A DNA stretch of 64,000 nucleotides from Shewanella maritima. GTDB taxonomy: Bacteria; Pseudomonadota; Gammaproteobacteria; Enterobacterales; Shewanellaceae. Position 1 is the stretch's first letter. The number at the start of each line of letters is the position of its first letter. This document shows positions 16,883 to 26,094 of this stretch, one piece after another. The notes under the pieces are model-generated. The model was not told where the DNA came from. It saw only the letters and a list, made by a program, of their open reading frames with translations, and made no database searches. Both the position numbers and the translations under genes were made by a program. The stretch is taken from NCBI RefSeq assembly GCF_004295345.1, contig NZ_CP036200.1, positions 3,721,501 through 3,785,500 on the forward strand, read 5' to 3'.

Positions 16883-18712
16883 CTAATCTATGCCTAAAAA
16901 GCCACCAGTTTGATGTGACCACAGCTGAGCGTAAATTCCACCTGATTCGATGAGTTGTTGATGCGTGCCTTGCTCAACAATTTCGCCTTTATCTAACACG
17001 ATTAACCTATCCATTGCTGCAATGGTTGATAAACGGTGGGCGATGGCGATTACCGTTTTGCCTTCCATTAGCTGATACAAGGACTCTTGAATCGCTGCTT
17101 CGACTTCACTATCGAGCGCTGATGTGGCTTCATCTAAGATGAGGATGGGGGCATTTTTTAGCAGTACACGAGCAATTGCAATACGCTGACGTTGCCCGCC
17201 AGACAGCTTAACGCCGCGCTCACCTACCTGAGCATCTAGCCCGACGTTCCCATGGGGATCAGTGAGACCATCGATAAAGTCTGCGGCTTGTGCTTGCTTA
17301 ATCGCTTGCATAAGCTGAGCTTCGCTTGCCTTTGGATCGCCGTAGAGAATGTTTTCTCTAATTGAGCGGTGCAGCAAAGAGGTGTCTTGGGTCACCATGC
17401 CGATATTGGCGCGCAGCGAGTCTTGAGTCACGTCAGTTAAACCTTGACCATCAATACTAATAGCGCCATCTTCAACATCATGAAAACGCATCAAGAGATT
17501 TACCAAGGTAGATTTACCAGCGCCAGAACGGCCAACCAGACCGACTTTCTCGCCAGGCTTGATATTAAGGTTTAGGTTATCAATCACGCCGCCTTTTTCA
17601 CCATAGTGAAAACTCACCTGACGAAAATCTATTTCACCTTGTTGGACATTAAGCTCTGGAGCATCGACTTTATCTTGAATCGCGATGGGTTTAGACAAGG
17701 TATTCATACCATCGGTAACTGTACCAATATTTTCAAACAGTGAGCTAATTTCCCACATGATCCACTGCGACATACCATTAAGTCTTAATGCTAGGCTCAC
17801 AGCGATAGCAATAGCACCTACCGTAATGGCGTTATCTGCCCATAGGTAGATTGAAATCGCAGCTATGGTAAATGCCAGCAAATAGTTAATTACCTGTACA
17901 GACACGTTAATCACAGTGACCAGGCGCATCTGCTTATATACGGTTTTTAAAAACAGCATCATGCTGTCTTGGGCGTAATCCGCTTCTTGCTTGGTATGGG
18001 AGAACAGCTTCACGGTTGAAATGTTGGTATAGCTGTCCACAATACGGCCGGTCATGGTTGAGCGCGCATCAGCTTGCTCGGCTGATACTTTCTTAAGCTT
18101 CGGCACCAGTAAATATTGAATACCAATATAGGCGAATAGCCAAACCAGCATAGGCAGCATTAAACGAATGTCTGCCGCGGCAATCATCACCAACATTGAA
18201 GTGAAATAAACTAGGATATACATCAGCACATCCAGTAATTTCATCACACTCTCACGCACCGCGAGCGAAGTTTGCATGACCTTGGTTGCCACGCGACCTG
18301 CAAAATCATCCTGATAAAAGCTAATACTCTGTTTAAGTAGATAACGATGTGCTTGCCAACGAATCGCCATCGGGTAGTTACCTAATAGTCCTTGATACAC
18401 AACCGATGCATGCAGCCACACTAGTGTTGGGATAACCACTAGAACAGTAACCGACATAGTGATCAGGGTTGTGGACTCATCTTGCCACAGGGTTTGCGGA
18501 TCTTTTGTAACTAACCAGTCAACCAGTTGTCCCATAAACCCAAAAAGCGATACCTCTAAAATCGCCAAAGTGGAAGTGAGAATCGACATAACAATTAACA
18601 GCTTGCCAAAGCCTTTGGTGTAATGACGGCAAAACGCAATTAAAGTTTTTGGTGGCTGGCTGGGCTCTTCACTTGGCAGGGGGTGAGTCAATGACTCAAA
18701 AAACTTAAACAT
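16883..18712 (-). CDS. ABC transporter, fused permease and ATP-binding domains
   Basis: A 609-residue half-transporter of the lipid/multidrug exporter class; two copies should form the working dimer in the inner membrane. The N-terminal 340 residues contain six membrane helices. The ATPase domain has Walker A GLVGRSGAGKSTLV, Q-loop GMVTQDTSLL, signature LSGGQRQRIAIAR, Walker B ILILDEATSALD and H-loop IAHRLST. ATG 18712 is preferred; the frame extends to a TTG at 18769, which would add an unusual 19-residue leader. No regulator or accessory protein is adjacent and the substrate is unknown. Confidence 0.88.
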   Translation of the reverse strand: MFKFFESLTHPLPSEEPSQPPKTLIAFCRHYTKGFGKLLIVMSILTSTLAILEVSLFGFMGQLVDWLVTKDPQTLWQDESTTLITMSVTVLVVIPTLVWLHASVVYQGLLGNYPMAIRWQAHRYLLKQSISFYQDDFAGRVATKVMQTSLAVRESVMKLLDVLMYILVYFTSMLVMIAAADIRLMLPMLVWLFAYIGIQYLLVPKLKKVSAEQADARSTMTGRIVDSYTNISTVKLFSHTKQEADYAQDSMMLFLKTVYKQMRLVTVINVSVQVINYLLAFTIAAISIYLWADNAITVGAIAIAVSLALRLNGMSQWIMWEISSLFENIGTVTDGMNTLSKPIAIQDKVDAPELNVQQGEIDFRQVSFHYGEKGGVIDNLNLNIKPGEKVGLVGRSGAGKSTLVNLLMRFHDVEDGAISIDGQGLTDVTQDSLRANIGMVTQDTSLLHRSIRENILYGDPKASEAQLMQAIKQAQAADFIDGLTDPHGNVGLDAQVGERGVKLSGGQRQRIAIARVLLKNAPILILDEATSALDSEVEAAIQESLYQLMEGKTVIAIAHRLSTIAAMDRLIVLDKGEIVEQGTHQQLIESGGIYAQLWSHQTGGFLGID

Positions 18713-19009
18713 AGACAACTCAAATTGATAGCGTGCAGTAATGGCTATATACCTTACCGTACTCGCCAATAAATTGTGACGATTAATTCACAAGTGTTAC
18801 CAGTGAGTTGGTAGGGAAGTCTCTTTGATTGCGTGATGCTTGCCAATCTAAGAGCTGAATTTAATTGAGTTCCGATTATGGCTAGTAGATTATGGCAAAT
18901 CTCGTAGAATGAAAGCTAGTTGATTCATTTAACGCGGCTAGCCTCAGATATGTTTTGAGCTAGTATTTCAGTAGCTACTATTCCAGTAGCTTGTATTTCA
19001 GGAGCTTGT

Positions 19010-20548
19010 ATGTCTGAAGCCTCTTCTTCCATAGAGCATCAGTGTCATATCGCAGCAGATATTTGCCAGCGAGCGAGGTTAAGTCGCGATGCGCGTTTTG
19101 ATGGCCGTTTTTTTACAGGAGTGTTTAGCACAGGTATTTATTGTCGCCCAATTTGCCCCGCGCCTGCACCACTAGAGAAAAACGTACGCTATTTCGACTC
19201 GCCAGTACAAGCTGCAAATGCTGGGCTTAGGCCTTGCCTTCGCTGCAGACCGGATAGTGCGCCTAATTCTCGCGCCTGGCTTGGAACCCAGGCGACCTTT
19301 AACCAAGCGGTTGAATTCATTGATCAAGGTGTTATGTCTGGCGATGACGGAATATCGATTGCTCAGCTCGCTGAGCAGCTTGCCATAACGCCGCGTTATT
19401 TAAATAAGCTGTTCAATACCCATATCGGTACTTCGGCCAAGCAATATGCGCTTTATCGTCAGGTTTTATTTGCTAAGCAGTTGTTGGTTGAGTCGCAATT
19501 GGCGATTACTGATATAGCTTTTGCTAGCGGCTTTAACAGTATTCGCCGTTTTAACGATGCATTTAGGAACATCCTGACACTTGCGCCAAGCGATGTGCGT
19601 AGGCAAGCAATTGCAGAGGAATCATCTGGTCAAATAACCCTAAAACTTAGTTATCGCCCACCGTTTGCTTGGGACTACTTAATTGGTTTTTATCGGGTTC
19701 GTCAGGTCGCTGGGATGGAGAGAGTCACAGATGACTGTTACCGCCGCAGCTTCAATATTAGCGGTGTGATAGGGGTGATGACTGTGCGTCATGATGCAGC
19801 TAAACATCGGTTATTGTTGTCAATCGAGCTAAATGACCCTAAAGAGATCAGTCAATTGATGATGTTGGTCAGCCGAATTCGCCGTATGCTCGATGTTGAT
19901 GCTGACATGGCGCAGATAGAACTAGGGCTGAGTAGTTATCAGGCGCTCGGCGCTGAGGTAACTCAGGGGATCCGCATTCCAGGTGTTCCAACTGCGTTTG
20001 AAGCGGCTTGCCGCGCTGTACTTGGGCAGCAAGTTAGCGTGACACAGGCCTGTAAATTGCTAAATACCTTAGTTGAGCACTATGGCGAGCGGGTGATGAT
20101 TCAAGGGCAAAGCTACTTGCTGTTCCCAACAGCTAAACGTCTAGCTAATGCGTCTTTGAAGATGTTTAAAATGCCTAACAGCCGCAAGCAAGCGTTAATC
20201 GCTCTTGCGCAATTTGTCGCTGAACATCCTGATGCTAAGGTTGAAGATTGGCTACAAGTAAAAGGTATTGGCCCGTGGACAATTGCCTATACTCAGCTAC
20301 GTGGTGAGCAGCAACCTGATGTGTTGCTGAGTTCAGACTTGGTGATTAAAAATGGTCTAAAGTGCTACGTAAAAAAGCAGCAATCAGAGATAAGCGCTAA
20401 GCGGTATCAAAAATTTGCAGATGAACTTGCAGCCAAGGTAAGCCCTTGGGGAAGTTACCTTACCTTGCAAATATGGCATCAATCCACGCTAAACAGCGAC
20501 AAAACGAGTGCCCCAGCCCACGAGCCGCGGAGCCCAACAAACAAGTAA
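19010..20548 (+). CDS. Ada-AlkA fusion: alkylation-damage regulator and DNA-3-methyladenine glycosylase II
   Basis: A 512-residue multidomain repair protein. The Ada-type zinc/methyl-acceptor domain (FFTGVFSTGIYCRPICPA ... LRPCLRCRPDSAP, residues about 28-85) has all four cysteines. It is followed by an AraC-type helix-turn-helix region (ITPRYLNKLFNTHIG ... ITDIAFASGFNSIRRFNDAF), the AlkA N-terminal domain, and a HhH-GPD glycosylase domain with VKGIGPWTIAYTQLRG and the catalytic aspartate in LLSSDLVIKN. It probably senses methyl phosphotriesters, activates repair genes and excises alkylated bases. The O6-alkylguanine methyltransferase gene lies 24 bases downstream, suggesting one operon. Confidence 0.92.
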   Translation: MSEASSSIEHQCHIAADICQRARLSRDARFDGRFFTGVFSTGIYCRPICPAPAPLEKNVRYFDSPVQAANAGLRPCLRCRPDSAPNSRAWLGTQATFNQAVEFIDQGVMSGDDGISIAQLAEQLAITPRYLNKLFNTHIGTSAKQYALYRQVLFAKQLLVESQLAITDIAFASGFNSIRRFNDAFRNILTLAPSDVRRQAIAEESSGQITLKLSYRPPFAWDYLIGFYRVRQVAGMERVTDDCYRRSFNISGVIGVMTVRHDAAKHRLLLSIELNDPKEISQLMMLVSRIRRMLDVDADMAQIELGLSSYQALGAEVTQGIRIPGVPTAFEAACRAVLGQQVSVTQACKLLNTLVEHYGERVMIQGQSYLLFPTAKRLANASLKMFKMPNSRKQALIALAQFVAEHPDAKVEDWLQVKGIGPWTIAYTQLRGEQQPDVLLSSDLVIKNGLKCYVKKQQSEISAKRYQKFADELAAKVSPWGSYLTLQIWHQSTLNSDKTSAPAHEPRSPTNK

Positions 20549-20572
20549 GCCCAATGAACAAGTGAGTCAAAA

Positions 20573-21214
20573 GTGAATAAAACCACATCAACAAATACAA
20601 CTTCGGCTGAAGCTCAACTTGAGAGCAAAGTTGATGCAGCTAAACAGCAAATTAGCGACACGATTGTGAATTTAAACCCTGCGCAGTATCAAGCGCCGTC
20701 ATTGCAAGCTCAGGTTGCCAGCCCTGTTGGCGAAATTATCGTGCGCGCCAGCGAGCGCGGGCTGACTCATCTTACTATGGCATCCGTGTTAGCTGAGCCT
20801 GATGTAAACATAGAAACTGTGTTGATTGAAGTTGAAGCGATTGCCAGCGGCAGCGCAGAAGCCATGTTTTTAACCCGCTTACACTTAATAAAAGCCATTA
20901 AGCAACTACAGGAATATTTTGCTGGTCAGCGGGTGAGTTTTGACTTGCCGCTTGCTGCAAAAGGTACTGAATTTCAGCATCAGGTTTGGCAAGCCTTAGT
21001 CGACATGCCGTATGGAAGCTTTTGTAGTTACTCAGACATTGCTAAGCAGATAGCAAGACCAAAAGCGGTGCGAGCTGTTGGTGCGGCTAATGGGGCCAAT
21101 CCGATAGCGATTATTGTGCCTTGCCATCGGGTGATAGGTAAAAGTGGTAAATTGACCGGTTATGCCCACGGTTTGGCGATGAAGCAATACTTGTTGGATC
21201 TTGAAGGAGTATAG
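20573..21214 (+). CDS. ogt: Methylated-DNA--[protein]-cysteine S-methyltransferase
   Basis: Suicide repair protein (213 aa) that removes O6-methyl groups from guanine in one step. The C-terminal domain carries the acceptor cysteine in IIVPCHRVIG near residue 184, with helix-turn-helix and Asn-hinge segments before it (SYSDIAKQIARPKAVRAVG, ANGANP). The start is a GTG at 20573. The N-terminus carries about 45 Ser/Thr/Ala-rich residues that are absent from the usual 160-175 aa enzymes, so the true start may be internal even though no good ATG is visible. It lies directly downstream of the Ada-AlkA gene. Confidence 0.9.
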   Translation: MNKTTSTNTTSAEAQLESKVDAAKQQISDTIVNLNPAQYQAPSLQAQVASPVGEIIVRASERGLTHLTMASVLAEPDVNIETVLIEVEAIASGSAEAMFLTRLHLIKAIKQLQEYFAGQRVSFDLPLAAKGTEFQHQVWQALVDMPYGSFCSYSDIAKQIARPKAVRAVGAANGANPIAIIVPCHRVIGKSGKLTGYAHGLAMKQYLLDLEGV

Positions 21215-21320
21215 CTGCTTACATCTGACTATTGCAGTTAACATCAATTGCAAATAAATAGTCATTGCTCAGTCATCTAAGGTAAAATGACGCGTTAATC
21301 TTTTGATAATGTGATCTTAT

Positions 21321-22622
21321 ATGACTTCAGCGCCAGCGAACTGTTTTGCCGACTTTCAATTACCTTCTTCACTAGTTGAGCGTTTAGCTCAACTTGAATA
21401 TAAAACGCCAACACCGGTGCAGCAACAGGCGATTCCAGCCATGCTGTCAGGTAAAGACCTATTGGTCGGCGCCAACACTGGCTCTGGCAAAACTGCAGCT
21501 TTCGCATTACCTATCATCACCCGTCATATCACAGGTGAGCTAACTAACGGCAAATCGTGTCAACCTCAGGGCAAAGGCAATCTTGTCTCAACTTTAGTGT
21601 TAGTGCCGACGCGTGAGCTTGCTAAACAAGTGGCGGATAACTTTGTCGCTTATGCCCAAAACTTAGAACGCAAAATTAAAGTCGTGTGCGTATTTGGCGG
21701 CGTATCAGCCAATCCGCAAATGCTCGCATTAAGAGGCGGCGCAGATGTAGTGGTGGCAACACCTGGGCGTTTACTCGATTTAGTTTCATCTAATGCGCTA
21801 AAGCTCGACAAGGTGAAACACTTAATACTTGATGAAGCTGACCGGCTATTGAGCTTAGGTTTTACTGATGAGCTCGGTAATATTCTTAAGTTGCTACCTA
21901 AAACCAAGCAAACTGGTTTGTTTTCAGCAACCTTCCCTGATGAAGTGATAGCTCTTGCCAATAGCTTACTTAATGAGCCTACCACACTGTTTTTACAAAG
22001 CGCTGAGCAAAGCACTTTGGTTCAACGTGTAATGACGGTGAACAAAGATAAAAAAACCGCGCTTTTAGCGCACTTGATCAAAGAAAATAGCTGGCGTCAG
22101 GTGTTAATCTTTGCCAGTGCTAAGAAGACTTGTAATAACCTGGCACAAAAGCTGGCTAAGCGCGGTATTACAGCGCAGGTTTTTCATGGCGATCAGGCCC
22201 AGGGCGCACGAACTCGCGTACTTGATGGCTTTAAGCAAGGTGAGATAGATGTGCTTATCGCCACCGATATTGCGGCTCGCGGTATTGATATTGAAAAGCT
22301 GCCAGTAGTAATTAACTTCGAGCTGCCCCGTAGCCCAGCGGATTATATGCACCGCATCGGTCGCAGCGGCCGTGCAGGGGAGGTAGGGCTTGCGGTGTCA
22401 CTGATTAGTCATGATGAATATCATCACTTTAAAGTGATTGAAAAGAAAAATAAAATTCGCTTAGAACGAGAGCAAGTCGCGGGTTTTGAGGCCGATGAAA
22501 ACCTCGAAGTTGAGCCAGTAGATAAGCCTATGGCAAAACCTGCTGGTACAGGTAAAAAGAAGCGCAAGAAAGTGCCTCAAGCCAATGAAAATATCTGGTC
22601 TCAAGCTAAGCCTAAGTCTTAG
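21321..22622 (+). CDS. DEAD-box ATP-dependent RNA helicase (RhlE-like)
   Basis: A 433-residue RNA helicase with the full motif set: Q motif region TPTPVQQQAIPAM, motif I GANTGSGKTAAFA, Ia VPTRELAKQ, Ib ATPGRLLD, II LDEADRLLS, III FSATFP, V ATDIAARGIDI and VI HRIGRSGRAG. A short basic tail (GKKKRKKVPQ) probably aids RNA binding. It resembles RhlE-type helicases that act in ribosome assembly and RNA turnover, but exact orthology is not certain. It is monocistronic, with about 100 bases before it. Confidence 0.93.
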   Translation: MTSAPANCFADFQLPSSLVERLAQLEYKTPTPVQQQAIPAMLSGKDLLVGANTGSGKTAAFALPIITRHITGELTNGKSCQPQGKGNLVSTLVLVPTRELAKQVADNFVAYAQNLERKIKVVCVFGGVSANPQMLALRGGADVVVATPGRLLDLVSSNALKLDKVKHLILDEADRLLSLGFTDELGNILKLLPKTKQTGLFSATFPDEVIALANSLLNEPTTLFLQSAEQSTLVQRVMTVNKDKKTALLAHLIKENSWRQVLIFASAKKTCNNLAQKLAKRGITAQVFHGDQAQGARTRVLDGFKQGEIDVLIATDIAARGIDIEKLPVVINFELPRSPADYMHRIGRSGRAGEVGLAVSLISHDEYHHFKVIEKKNKIRLEREQVAGFEADENLEVEPVDKPMAKPAGTGKKKRKKVPQANENIWSQAKPKS

Positions 22623-22729
22623 TTGATAGTCTAGTTATCTGTCGTTCAGATTAGTTAAGTTTTAGTCATATATGAGCAAGCAATCGCTTGCTTGTGATGT
22701 TTAACCAAGTTGCCAAAGAAGTCGTCGTT

Positions 22730-23197
22730 ATGGAACATGTATTTTGGTTAGAAGAAGGTCAACTGGCTGGTCGCAGTGGACCAAATAAACACCCATGGGA
22801 TCTGCAGCAGTTAAAGCAGGAAGGTTTTGCAGCAATTGCTTCCCTCAATGACGGTGCGGCGTGTGATAGCCAGCAGCTAAAAACGCTCGATATTGCCCAT
22901 CAGATTTTTAATCTACCTGATAATATCCCACCTAAGCCTGAAGATTTAGCGGTTTGCGTTGAGTTATTACCGAAAGTCATTGCATTTATCGATGAGCAAC
23001 GCCAGCAGGGTAAAACTGTGCTGTTACACTGCCGTTCGGGTATCAACCGCACTGAGTTAGTTATGGCTTACTATTTGATGAGAAACGGAGCCGCTCCCGT
23101 GCATGCTGTCAGCCAAACTCGCGTTGCTAGTGGGCTGGCATTTGACGCAGATGGTTGGGATCAATTTGTTTATGACGTGCTTTACGCGCTACAGTAA
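22730..23197 (+). CDS. Dual-specificity / tyrosine phosphatase-like protein
   Basis: A 155-residue cytosolic phosphatase-family protein. The Cys-X5-Arg phosphate loop is LHCRSGINRTE near residue 100, within a small DSP/PTP fold. An upstream aspartate-containing loop (DNIPPKPEDLAV) could supply the general acid. ATG 22730 is chosen because AAAGAAG lies eight bases upstream; the frame opens at TTG 22688 and ATG 22697 without a binding site. It may dephosphorylate proteins, phosphoinositols or nucleotides; no substrate is indicated by the neighbours. Confidence 0.78.
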   Translation: MEHVFWLEEGQLAGRSGPNKHPWDLQQLKQEGFAAIASLNDGAACDSQQLKTLDIAHQIFNLPDNIPPKPEDLAVCVELLPKVIAFIDEQRQQGKTVLLHCRSGINRTELVMAYYLMRNGAAPVHAVSQTRVASGLAFDADGWDQFVYDVLYALQ

Positions 23198-23234
23198 TAG
23201 GTAATATTAAAACATCTACAACCAAGGGAAAGGA

Positions 23235-24809
23235 ATGCTCGGCTTAGTAAAAACTTGCAGGTGCCTTATTCACTCAAGTCGTTTGTTGGTCGCAGTTGTT
23301 GCTTTGTCTTGGTTATCTGCCTGCCAAACACACCATGTTTATCCCACCGCGCCTTTAGAATATAAACTAGCCAAACCGACAAGCTCGCGGCTAGTTGACT
23401 ATTATAATCGCGTGTTAGCCACCACTGAGCTAACTGAATCAAATACTGCAATTTACCCCTTGTCTGATGGATTAGATGCGTTTACTGCTCGTCTTGTGAG
23501 CATTGAGGCGGCACAGGTTTCGATTGATGTGCAGTATTATATTTATCGTAATGACGAAACTGGCACATTATTAACCTGGTATTTGTACAAGGCTGCTGAG
23601 CGCGGCGTTCGCGTGCGGATTTTGCTTGATGACATGACTACAGGTGCACTTGGCAATGGCTTAGCTGCCCTGGTGCGTCATCCCAATATTTCCATTCGAG
23701 TATTTAACCCTGCGCACTATCGTGAACGTCGAACCTGGTCATTTGTGACCGACTTTGGGCGCATGAATCATCGTATGCATAACAAATCGCTTACTGTTGA
23801 CAATATGCTGAGCATTGTTGGCGGACGTAATATTGGCGATGAATATTTCTCGGCTAATGAAGCTGTGGAGTTTGGTGATCTTGATGTGTTTATGATGGGC
23901 GCTGCAGTAGATGAAGTGAGCGATCAATTTGATTTGTATTGGAACTCATCGCAAGTTCGCCCCGTCGAGCAACTTGAAGAAAAGTCTATTGATGCCGTTG
24001 AACTGTTCGAGACCCATGCTGCGCTGCAAGCCTTTCAGCAAAGTTTGCCGGAAAATCTGTATGTACGACGTTTAGTGACGACGCCCATGCTGGAGAAATT
24101 ATTAAATCAAAGAGTTAACTGGTATGCAGTAGATGCTGAGGTTATTTTTGACCCGCCAAATAAACTTCACACTCATCTTAATCAGGGGATATTAGTCGAC
24201 GATCTGGCGACTTTTTTCAGTGCGGCAGAGGAGCAGGTACTCATTATCTCGCCCTATTTTGTGCCGACTCAATCTGGTGCTGATGAGCTCGTCTCTTGGG
24301 CCAAATCGGGCGTGGATATTACCGTGGTGACCAATAGTTTAGCGGCAACCGATGTATTGGCGGTGCACTCAGGCTATCAGCAATATCGGCAGCAACTGAT
24401 TGAAGGCGGAATTAAGCTCTATGAGTTAAAGGCAGATTTAACCCGTAAGTACAAGCAAGCTGAAGCCAAAATGTTCCAGGGAAGCTCGCGCTCGAGTTTA
24501 CACGCCAAGTCATTTGTAGTGGATGATGAGGCGATATTTATTGGCTCATTTAATTACGATCCACGCTCGGCATGGCTTAATACGGAAATGGGCGTAATTA
24601 TTTACGACAAGCCATTTAGCAAGAAGTTTTTGACAGGGTTCTATCATGATTTGCCGTCAAAGGTTTATCAGGTAAAAGTTGAAGACAATAAGTTGGTTTG
24701 GCTTGACCTTGTATCAGGCGAGCGTCATTACAAGGAACCCAATACAAGTCTTTGGCAGCGCTTTATGGCAAGCTTTTTATCCTGGCTGCCGATTGAATCT
24801 CATTTGTAG
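23235..24809 (+). CDS. Phospholipase D-family lipoprotein (cardiolipin synthase-like)
   Basis: A 524-residue protein with two HKD motifs: HNKSLTVDN near residue 179 and HAKSFVVDD near residue 422, each followed by a Gly-Gly/Ser-Asn turn (GGRNIGDEYF, GSFNYDPRS). This is the phosphatidyltransferase/phospholipase D superfamily, closest in plan to ClsC/YmdC-like enzymes. The N-terminus has a hydrophobic stretch ending in the lipobox LSAC, so it is probably a membrane-anchored lipoprotein facing the periplasm. ATG 23235 follows GGGAAAGG. Whether it makes cardiolipin or cleaves lipids is open; no partner is next to it. Confidence 0.86.
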   Translation: MLGLVKTCRCLIHSSRLLVAVVALSWLSACQTHHVYPTAPLEYKLAKPTSSRLVDYYNRVLATTELTESNTAIYPLSDGLDAFTARLVSIEAAQVSIDVQYYIYRNDETGTLLTWYLYKAAERGVRVRILLDDMTTGALGNGLAALVRHPNISIRVFNPAHYRERRTWSFVTDFGRMNHRMHNKSLTVDNMLSIVGGRNIGDEYFSANEAVEFGDLDVFMMGAAVDEVSDQFDLYWNSSQVRPVEQLEEKSIDAVELFETHAALQAFQQSLPENLYVRRLVTTPMLEKLLNQRVNWYAVDAEVIFDPPNKLHTHLNQGILVDDLATFFSAAEEQVLIISPYFVPTQSGADELVSWAKSGVDITVVTNSLAATDVLAVHSGYQQYRQQLIEGGIKLYELKADLTRKYKQAEAKMFQGSSRSSLHAKSFVVDDEAIFIGSFNYDPRSAWLNTEMGVIIYDKPFSKKFLTGFYHDLPSKVYQVKVEDNKLVWLDLVSGERHYKEPNTSLWQRFMASFLSWLPIESHL

Positions 24810-24937
24810 TTTGTCTTTGCATTAGTTCTTGTATTAGTCCTTATATAAGTAACCTAGCAAACTTGCGTTGTAGCTCGCAGCAATTAGGCAGCAGGCAGTG
24901 CTATAGTTAAACGGTACGATGAACAAAAGGGCAGCGA

Positions 24938-25888
24938 ATGACAAGTTTAGCCGATGTGAGTGCCGCTTCTGGTAGCAGAGCTTCAAATAAACCCGCTAAT
25001 AAGGCGAGCCAGTCTCAAGGTTTGCTGCTATTTAAACTAAATCACACTCAACTCTTTGCACTCGGCACCCTTAAAATTCGCGAGTTAGTACCATTTATTC
25101 CTCTAACCAAACTGCCTAATTCTCACAGTGCAATTAAAGGTACAGCGACAGTGCGTGGTAGCACTATTCCTGTTATCGATATGGCGCAGGCCATTGGTTT
25201 TAAAGGCGTAGATGACAACGAGTTAGACAAGTGTTACATCATCATCACTGACTGTCAGCGAATGCTAATTGGCTTTATTGTGCGCAGTATTGAAAAAATC
25301 ATTGAATGTAATTGGCGCGATATTATGCCGCCATCGAGCACATTAGGATCAAACGCATACCTCACTGGCGTAACTCGTGTGGACGAGCGTATTGTGCAGT
25401 TGCTTGATGTTGAGTTATTGCTGTCGAAAATATTCCCTGACGATCCTACGGCTAACCGTCCTATTTTGACTGATGTGCAACGAGAGCAGCTTAAACCTCT
25501 GAATATTTTGCTGGTTGATGATTCTATGGTTGCGCGTAAGCAACTGTCTGATGCGCTTGATTCCTTCAATATTCCCTATCAGGTGACCTCAGATGGCCAT
25601 GAGGCGCTCGCAATGATGAAGCAAAGCGCCGCTGACAATAAAGCCATTGATATTTTAGTGAGCGATATTGAAATGCCTGGGCTTGATGGTTACGAGTTAG
25701 CCTTTGAGGTGAAAAACGATGCTGCCATTGCTAAGGCTTACATTATTTTGCACACCTCTCTTTCAAGTGAAATTAGTGTAAGTCAGGCAACCCAGGTCGG
25801 TGCTAATGAGGCGTTAACTAAGTTTGATGCCCGTGAACTGATCGATGCCATGTTACGTGGCGCACAGAGTTTCCAATCTACTGACTGA
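24938..25888 (+). CDS. cheV: Chemotaxis coupling protein CheV
   Basis: A 316-residue two-domain coupling protein. A CheW-like domain (about residues 25-165; LFKLNHTQLFALGTLKIREL, GTATVRGSTIPVIDMAQAIG) links chemoreceptors to CheA. A C-terminal receiver domain (about 185-310) carries the acidic pair in ILLVDDSMVARKQL and the phosphoacceptor aspartate in VSDIEMPGLDGYE. The N-terminal 24 residues are Ser/Ala-rich and poorly conserved. It is a lone gene, as often for cheV; two chemoreceptors lie about 31-35 kb further on. Function in receptor adaptation is by family knowledge. Confidence 0.94.
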   Translation: MTSLADVSAASGSRASNKPANKASQSQGLLLFKLNHTQLFALGTLKIRELVPFIPLTKLPNSHSAIKGTATVRGSTIPVIDMAQAIGFKGVDDNELDKCYIIITDCQRMLIGFIVRSIEKIIECNWRDIMPPSSTLGSNAYLTGVTRVDERIVQLLDVELLLSKIFPDDPTANRPILTDVQREQLKPLNILLVDDSMVARKQLSDALDSFNIPYQVTSDGHEALAMMKQSAADNKAIDILVSDIEMPGLDGYELAFEVKNDAAIAKAYIILHTSLSSEISVSQATQVGANEALTKFDARELIDAMLRGAQSFQSTD

Positions 25889-25992
25889 TCTCACTTATAA
25901 ATTATTCCCTGCTGCCACAATGTTGGTGTAATGTACCTTGGTTGCAACATTGAGGTTATTTTCAATAGTCATTGTGGTGAATACCTAGACTT

Positions 25993-26023
25993 AGGTTGTT
26001 GCAACCTGATATAGATCAGGTCT
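25993..26023 (+). repeat. Stem-loops in the sstT leader
   Basis: AGGTTG-TTG-CAACCT (25993-26007) is followed by CTGAT-ATAG-ATCAG. They lie about 75-100 bases before the sstT ATG and could be operator or leader structure. The related GGTTGCAAC occurs about 50 bases upstream. Confidence 0.35.
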
Positions 26024-26094
26024 AGATAAACTAGTGTTTGTCTGTTTAATAAAATTTGCTCCACCAAAAAATATAATAAATCGAAGGTCAATCA

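Noticed and set aside
22677..22692. GCAAGCAATCGCTTGC palindrome as a terminator after the helicase gene
   Set aside because: No T-run follows and it is close to the next gene's start; no role could be supported.
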